A stretch of DNA of 26,958 nucleotides. It comes from a virus. The first letter of the stretch is position 1; each line of letters starts with the position of its first letter. The notes below the pieces were generated by a model. That model worked only from the letters and a program-made list of their open reading frames with translations. It searched no databases and had not been told where the DNA came from. Made by a program: the position numbers and the translations under genes. The stretch is taken from the IMG/VR virus record IMGVR_UViG_3300030099_005191, positions 1-26,958 of that record. The stretch is one strand, 5' to 3'. Of this stretch, positions 24,186 through 26,958 are shown piece after piece.

Positions 24186-24193
24186 TATTTATA
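24186..24193 (-). promoter_or_regulatory. T4-type late promoter TATAAATA, 5 nt before iscU ATG
   Basis: A perfect octamer followed by ATAGT and the ATG at 24180. It overlaps the stop codon of the 312-aa gene. The predicted start coincides with the A of ATG, giving a leaderless transcript. Confidence 0.75.
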
Positions 24194-25127
24194 TAAGTTT
24201 AAGTTGTTCCGTTATTCTATTAACATAATCATCTCTAACCATATCACCTTCATGTACAAATAACATACAAGAACAATATGCACAGTTTCTTCCTTGTAAA
24301 AGATAATCTAATATTATATGTTTATAATCTTTAATTTTATCTTCATATTTAATTAAAGGAATAGTATCAATGTTATTTCTATCTAATAATTCAACAGAGT
24401 TATATATAAAATCTGTTGTATCTTTATGTGTCAAGTTATTAATTTTTAAAAACTCAGCATATTTGTTTCTATCTCTATTATATAAACTAAACAATAAAGA
24501 ATATACTGTACCTAATTGATGTTTCAATTCATCAGATTCAAATAGATCTGCTGTATCACTTATTAGTCCATCAGGAGTAACATCACTAATAGCTGCTTTG
24601 TCCCATAAGAAGTTCCATTCACTATCTAACATATATTCTAATAACTCAGTTAACTTTTTTGGATCACCATTATCTTCAATGTATTCTTTTCTATTACATT
24701 TATAATTCATAATAAAATAATATTGTTTATTAAATGGATCATAATTAACCATGTCTATTATATCTACTGAAGATCTTTTAAATATTCTTGAGTTCTCAAC
24801 TATAGTTTTTTCTTTGACACTACAACCACCAATATAATCAGGAAAGAATGGTTGATATCTTGATTGAAATATTCCTGTCTTATTCTTCCATACTTTTTTA
24901 GTTACTCTATAACCCATATAAAAGATATCTGTCTTTATAACATCTTCATAATCAATATAACTTTCAACATTTAATTGATGATGGAATTTATATGGTATAC
25001 CAGTACCCTTATAGTAATGTTTGGATCCTTTCCATACACGACCTCTAACATAAGTTAAATCATCTTTGATAAGTATCTGATCTGTTTTATTACCTTGTTC
25101 ATTGTAGATTGGTACGACTGTATGCAT
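24189..25127 (-). CDS. Orphan protein, 312 aa
   Basis: I do not recognise this family. The protein is soluble and rich in Tyr, Asp and Lys. Residues 1-110 are probably beta-rich (DQILIKDDLTYVRGRVWKG, YIDYEDVIKTDIFYMGYRVTKKVW). It has a scattered GGC (GGCSVKEK) and Cys in YKCNRKEY. The C-terminal half is helical and ends with a compact cysteine group C282-x2-C285-x-C287 (NCAYCSC), a possible metal site. This is not a CxxxCxxC radical-SAM motif. It has its own TTGACT-N17-TACAAT promoter just upstream and lies between pqqA and iscU on the same strand, so it may be part of the same metabolic block; its role is unknown. Confidence 0.6.
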   Translation of the reverse strand: MHTVVPIYNEQGNKTDQILIKDDLTYVRGRVWKGSKHYYKGTGIPYKFHHQLNVESYIDYEDVIKTDIFYMGYRVTKKVWKNKTGIFQSRYQPFFPDYIGGCSVKEKTIVENSRIFKRSSVDIIDMVNYDPFNKQYYFIMNYKCNRKEYIEDNGDPKKLTELLEYMLDSEWNFLWDKAAISDVTPDGLISDTADLFESDELKHQLGTVYSLLFSLYNRDRNKYAEFLKINNLTHKDTTDFIYNSVELLDRNNIDTIPLIKYEDKIKDYKHIILDYLLQGRNCAYCSCMLFVHEGDMVRDDYVNRITEQLKLI

Positions 25128-25132
25128 GATGC

Positions 25133-25161
25133 ATTGTACCTTAATTGTTAAGAAAAGTCAA
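25133..25161 (-). promoter_or_regulatory. Sigma70-type promoter for the 312-aa gene
   Basis: On the minus strand TTGACT (25156-25161), 17-nt spacer, TACAAT (25133-25138), then GCATC and the ATG at 25127. It shares its -35 and spacing with the hydrolase promoter. The start would lie at or next to the ATG. It begins 1 bp after the hairpin that follows pqqA. Confidence 0.7.
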
Positions 25162-25162
25162 T

Positions 25163-25200
25163 GGGCAGATTCAATCCTCTATGGGAATTATACTCTGCCC
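25163..25200 (-). terminator. Stem-loop after pqqA (terminator or mRNA-stabilising hairpin)
   Basis: Perfect 7-bp arms GGGCAGA/TCTGCCC, with inner pairing AATTCC/GGATT (one bulge) around CATAGA. It begins 10 nt after the pqqA stop on the minus strand. The following bases (ATTGACTTTTCTT) are only moderately U-rich, so termination may be partial. A promoter for the next gene starts right behind it, separating pqqA from the downstream gene. Confidence 0.65.
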
Positions 25201-25210
25201 AAACTTTGAT

Positions 25211-25288
25211 TTACTGCTCAGCGCAGGCGTAGGAATTGATTTCCAGACCAACTGAGATTTCAGTAATTTGAGGTTTTGTCCAAGCCAT
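25211..25288 (-). CDS. pqqA: PqqA, peptide precursor of pyrroloquinoline quinone
   Basis: A 25-aa frame with ATG at 25288, strong AAGGAG Shine-Dalgarno sequence 7 nt upstream and TAA at 25211. It begins MAWTKP and continues with TEISVGLEINSYACAE. The E-x3-Y pair (E16, Y20) is the invariant Glu/Tyr that PqqE crosslinks to build PQQ. Length (PqqA 22-29 aa) and the G-x-E-I-N-S-Y core match alphaproteobacterial PqqA, as in acetic-acid bacteria and Methylobacterium. GC is 44% (34/78), above the AT-rich surroundings, with CTG, GCC and TGC codons, suggesting recent transfer. No pqqB-E is visible, so maturation would rely on host PqqB-E. A GC-rich structured leader precedes it and a hairpin follows. 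Confidence 0.88.
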   Translation of the reverse strand: MAWTKPQITEISVGLEINSYACAEQ

Positions 25289-25322
25289 GTTTTGCTCCTT
25301 ATATTAATATTAATATTTGTGT

Positions 25323-25351
25323 GAGCCGGTTGCCGAACGACCGCGGTCCTC
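25323..25351 (-). promoter_or_regulatory. GC-rich structured element in pqqA leader
   Basis: A 29-nt patch with 21 G/C bases in an otherwise AT-rich region, 35 nt 5' of the pqqA ATG. It contains the self-complementary GACCGCGGTC (25339-25348) and closing arms GAG/CTC with CCG/CGG inside. It could be an RNA hairpin in the pqqA 5' UTR or a dyad operator. An AT-only stretch (ATATTAATATTAATATT) separates it from the Shine-Dalgarno sequence. Confidence 0.5.
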
Positions 25352-25384
25352 ATACATTATGTATATAACTATACAACATTGTAT
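25352..25384. repeat. Two adjacent ATACA/TGTAT inverted repeats
   Basis: ATACATTATGTAT (25352-25364) and ATACAACATTGTAT (25371-25384) are two dyads sharing half-site ATACA with centres 19-20 bp apart, about two helical turns. A weak TTAAGA-N16-TATATA promoter reading toward pqqA overlaps them, so they may be paired operator sites. No regulator is identified. Confidence 0.45.
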
Positions 25385-25449
25385 CTTAACCTACGATTAA
25401 TAACTTGTTTAGAAAACCCAGAAAATCGTTAAGAAACATATTTTTTTTT
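25384..25449. repeat. Long inverted repeat followed by T-tract
   Basis: Arms TCTTAA (25384-25389) / TTAAGA (25429-25434) and CGATT (25394-25398) / AATCG (25424-25428) can pair around a 25-nt loop. On the plus strand nine Ts (25441-25449) follow, like an intrinsic terminator, though no plus-strand gene reads in. On the minus strand it is part of the region 5' of pqqA. The 110 bp from 25354 to 25463 hold no gene otherwise. Confidence 0.4.
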
Positions 25450-25463
25450 ATTATAATTATGAA

Positions 25464-25607
25464 TTAGAACCATTCACGTAATTTATCGAGTGGTTTTCTA
25501 AGAGGTCTATATGCGTTCATAATAAGTTCAATATGCTCGTCAAGTTTCTTTTCTATACGATCAATCTTCTTTTCAATTTTATCAATTTTGTTTTCAAGAT
25601 CAGACAC
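25464..25607 (-). CDS. Small coiled-coil protein, 47 aa
   Basis: A 47-aa frame beginning GTG at 25607 with GGAG 9 nt upstream and overlapping the A-type carrier stop by 8 bp. The sequence is a heptad coil (DLENKIDKIEKKIDRIEKKL, then DEHIELIMNAYRPL) followed by a basic amphipathic tail (RKPLDKLREWF). Coding is supported by the clean heptads, overlap with the upstream gene and Shine-Dalgarno sequence. It is the last gene before the pqqA leader. Function unknown; tail-end WF suggests protein or membrane contact. Confidence 0.55.
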   Translation of the reverse strand: MSDLENKIDKIEKKIDRIEKKLDEHIELIMNAYRPLRKPLDKLREWF

Positions 25608-25923
25608 CAAATGATTCTCCACAACCACAAGACGATTTAGTTAATGGATTATTAATTTTAAGAAAACTACCCATAAGTTCTTGTACATAATCTATTTCAC
25701 TACCCATAATATACATCTCTGATACTTTATCTATAGCAAGTACAACATTATCTTTGATTGGGTGTATAGCATAAGAATTATCGTAACTATCAAGATAATC
25801 CCACTTATAACTAAATCCTGCACAGCCTCCTCCTGATACTCCAAACGATACTATATCTTTATTGTTCTTTTTTGCTATAGAATAAATATATTCTTTTGCA
25901 CTATCTGTCAGTGTAACTATCAT
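25600..25923 (-). CDS. A-type Fe-S carrier (IscA/ErpA/SufA-like)
   Basis: A 107-aa A-type carrier: early VTLTDSAKEYIYSIAKKN, then FGVSGGGCAGFSYKW with C34, and the terminal NNPLTKSSCGCGESFGV with C99 and C101. These three cysteines are the invariant cluster ligands, and the length is that of IscA (107 aa). It delivers Fe-S clusters from IscU-type scaffolds to apo-enzymes. Which A-type subfamily (IscA, ErpA or SufA) cannot be decided by eye. The ATG at 25923 lies inside the end of the SoxYZ-like gene (23-bp overlap) with no nearby Shine-Dalgarno sequence, so it is translationally coupled to it. IscU is encoded downstream on the same strand. Confidence 0.92.
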   Translation of the reverse strand: MIVTLTDSAKEYIYSIAKKNNKDIVSFGVSGGGCAGFSYKWDYLDSYDNSYAIHPIKDNVVLAIDKVSEMYIMGSEIDYVQELMGSFLKINNPLTKSSCGCGESFGV

Positions 25924-26671
25924 ATTTAAACATATTCCCTAAATTATCAACTGCTTCTATATAAACATTTCTATTATTAGTATTTATTGGCATCATAAAA
26001 AAAACATCTTGTGCTATACCAATAGTTCCACTATATTCCCAAACCATTACTCCATCAACCCACATCTTTACATTTTCAATATACTCAGCTGGTATTTCAG
26101 CTCTAGTTAATTGATTAAACTGCATACCTGAATAATTAGGATGCCATATTTTTATTTTTGTCCAACCATTTGATTGTAGTAAATTTATTGTACCAAAAGG
26201 TTTATCTGTTGTAGTAGCTGGTGGTGCTGAACAACCTCCAGCAGCTTTTATAAATTGTTTATTATATCTTATGGATCCATAATTATTTTCAGATACTAAT
26301 GTTAAATGGGTATAAGCATTGACTCTTACATTGGTTAATATGTGTGGTTCTATATTATAAAATTCAAACACAGCGCAACATGGTGTAGGGTTCTCATCAA
26401 TGATTAATGTTAATTTGGTGTAGTGTTGAATTCCGACACCTATATCTCTTAATGATAGTTCCACACCAGCAGGATCTATAGCTCTGTATGGTGCTTGAAT
26501 ATCTATACTATCATCATAATATAGTTGCTCATCACCATAAAGGTCTTGTTTAAGATATTCATCCCATGAATTAGTATTAGCATATACTGAAGCTGCTAAC
26601 CACATTATTAATCCAAACACAACAAACAACATATACATAAACCATCTTAGAAACCAATCTGGATCTCTCAT
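25901..26671 (-). CDS. Quinoprotein dehydrogenase-associated SoxYZ-like carrier
   Basis: A 256-aa periplasmic fusion of SoxY-like and SoxZ-like domains. Residues 11-31 are a signal peptide (FMYMLFVVFGLIMWLAASVYA). The SoxY-like part contains VRVNAYTHLTLV (115-126) and KAAGGCSAP (142-150), where C147 corresponds to the SoxY carrier cysteine. The SoxZ-like part has IWHPNYSGMQFNQLTR (175-190), AEIPAEYIENVKMWVDG and VYIEAVDNLGN. This combination (NAYTH, GGCSAP, HPN-SGMQ-x-QLTR) is typical of TIGR04557, the fused carrier found with PQQ-dependent alcohol dehydrogenases in proteobacteria (from memory). ATGA overlap with the upstream gene. pqqA lies 0.6 kb downstream. An extra C98-C99 pair is present. 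Confidence 0.85.
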   Translation of the reverse strand: MRDPDWFLRWFMYMLFVVFGLIMWLAASVYANTNSWDEYLKQDLYGDEQLYYDDSIDIQAPYRAIDPAGVELSLRDIGVGIQHYTKLTLIIDENPTPCCAVFEFYNIEPHILTNVRVNAYTHLTLVSENNYGSIRYNKQFIKAAGGCSAPPATTTDKPFGTINLLQSNGWTKIKIWHPNYSGMQFNQLTRAEIPAEYIENVKMWVDGVMVWEYSGTIGIAQDVFFMMPINTNNRNVYIEAVDNLGNMFKYDSYTDR

Positions 26672-26958
26672 CTATTTCTCCAATCTCTTTTATCGCCTCT
26701 CGGCTGTTTAATTGTTTTGACACATATATGATCACTATGTGTTGTTATCACAAATTCATCTCTTATTTCTTTGTAGTCTTGACATCTGTAGTGACATTTA
26801 ACAGAGTCTTCACCAAAGAAAGGTTCAACTCTTTTTTCTTTTACCAATCTACAGTCCACTGTGTATTGGTTTCTTTGATCATAAAGTTTGCCTTTACCAG
26901 ACCATTTATAGTTTTTAGAATCTGATATAGTTGGGTATAAAATTATAAGTGCTATAAG
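26668..26958 (-). CDS. Secreted Cys-containing protein (5' end beyond window)
   Basis: The frame is open from the window edge to the TGA-type stop at 26668; an internal GTG at 26859 is not needed. The visible start, LIALIILYPTISDS, reads like the end of a signal-peptide core, so the protein is probably exported. The following ~80 residues contain KWSGKGKLYDQRNQYTVDC and four cysteines (in VDCRL, VKCHYRC and HICVK), which could form two disulphides or a haem/metal site; no CxxCH is present. It ends basic (KQPRGDKRDWRNR). It overlaps the SoxYZ-like gene by ATGA, so the two exported proteins are co-translated. No family recognised. Confidence 0.6.
   Translation of the reverse strand, partial: LIALIILYPTISDSKNYKWSGKGKLYDQRNQYTVDCRLVKEKRVEPFFGEDSVKCHYRCQDYKEIRDEFVITTHSDHICVKTIKQPRGDKRDWRNR

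Noticed and set aside
24189-25127. Possible PqqE or radical-SAM enzyme
   Set aside because: The cysteines are C-x2-C-x-C at the C terminus, not an N-terminal CxxxCxxC, and no other SAM motif is seen.
25171-25353. 60-aa minus-strand frame covering pqqA
   Set aside because: It is a different frame over the pqqA gene, crosses the hairpin and leader, and shows no family pattern; pqqA has the Shine-Dalgarno sequence and the motif.
25384-25449. Intrinsic terminator on the plus strand
   Set aside because: The stem and T-run resemble one, but no plus-strand gene precedes it, so it is listed only as an inverted repeat.
25129-25463. tRNA, tmRNA or glutamine riboswitch near pqqA
   Set aside because: Related marine myophages carry tmRNA with a riboswitch, but I found no cloverleaf, TPsiC-like segment or riboswitch core here.
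26668-26859. 63-aa gene starting at GTG 26859
   Set aside because: The frame continues in phase to the window edge with a signal-peptide-like segment, so the GTG is an internal codon of a longer gene.
1-26958. CRISPR arrays, insertion sequences, integrase or attachment sites
   Set aside because: No regularly spaced repeats, transposase or integrase motifs are visible; the window looks like a strictly lytic phage.

Overview
This is a 27 kb piece of an AT-rich, T4-like marine myovirus. Its structural and replication proteins (gp25, gp6, gp53, gp48, gp4, gp54, gp26/gp51, tape measure, gp32, gp59, gp33) look like those of the pelagiphage/methylophage/cyanophage T4-like group. T4-type late promoter octamers (TATAAATA and close variants) recur in front of genes, and packing is very dense, with many TAATG or ATGA junctions. 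The host is not shown directly. The low GC, the ISC-type Fe-S genes and an alphaproteobacterial-looking PqqA suggest a phage of a marine proteobacterium that makes or uses the cofactor PQQ.

Layout. Positions 1-14361 (minus strand) hold a baseplate/tail cluster. In transcription order (right to left) it runs: gp48 tube cap, gp53, gp27-like hub, gp5-like hub/spike, two small unknowns, a PAAR spike tip, a small lipoprotein, a 56-aa Hc1/histone-H1-like protein, gp25, gp6, a gp7-position protein, a fibre-like protein with a cupredoxin-like C terminus, a gp8-like wedge, and a DUF4815 protein cut by the window edge. Positions 14396-19188 (plus strand) hold gp4, a conserved unknown, gp54, gp26, gp51-like, a two-TM protein and the tape measure. 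gp26 ends on a U-UUU-UUA slippery heptamer that places the SD-less gp51-like frame exactly at -1, which suggests a G/GT-like programmed frameshift.

Positions 19185-23689 (minus strand) carry replication and host-interaction genes: SleB-type hydrolase, cupin, gp33, gp59, an outer-membrane beta-barrel, a compact PiT-like phosphate permease, a 45-aa coiled coil and gp32. A near-consensus sigma70-type promoter precedes the hydrolase operon.

Positions 23788-26958 (minus strand) are the most unusual part. In transcription order they encode a Cys-containing secreted protein (cut by the window end), a fused SoxY-SoxZ-like carrier of the type associated with quinoprotein (PQQ) dehydrogenases, an A-type Fe-S carrier translationally coupled to it, a 47-aa coiled coil, a GC-rich leader with palindromes, a 25-aa PqqA (the RiPP precursor of PQQ), a hairpin, a new promoter, a 312-aa orphan and a full IscU scaffold. 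I read this as a candidate phage auxiliary module feeding PQQ biosynthesis and quinoprotein-linked periplasmic oxidation, with Fe-S proteins that could support the radical-SAM enzyme PqqE. No PqqB-E gene is visible, so any PQQ made would need host enzymes. The genes are read from sequence; their joint function is inference.
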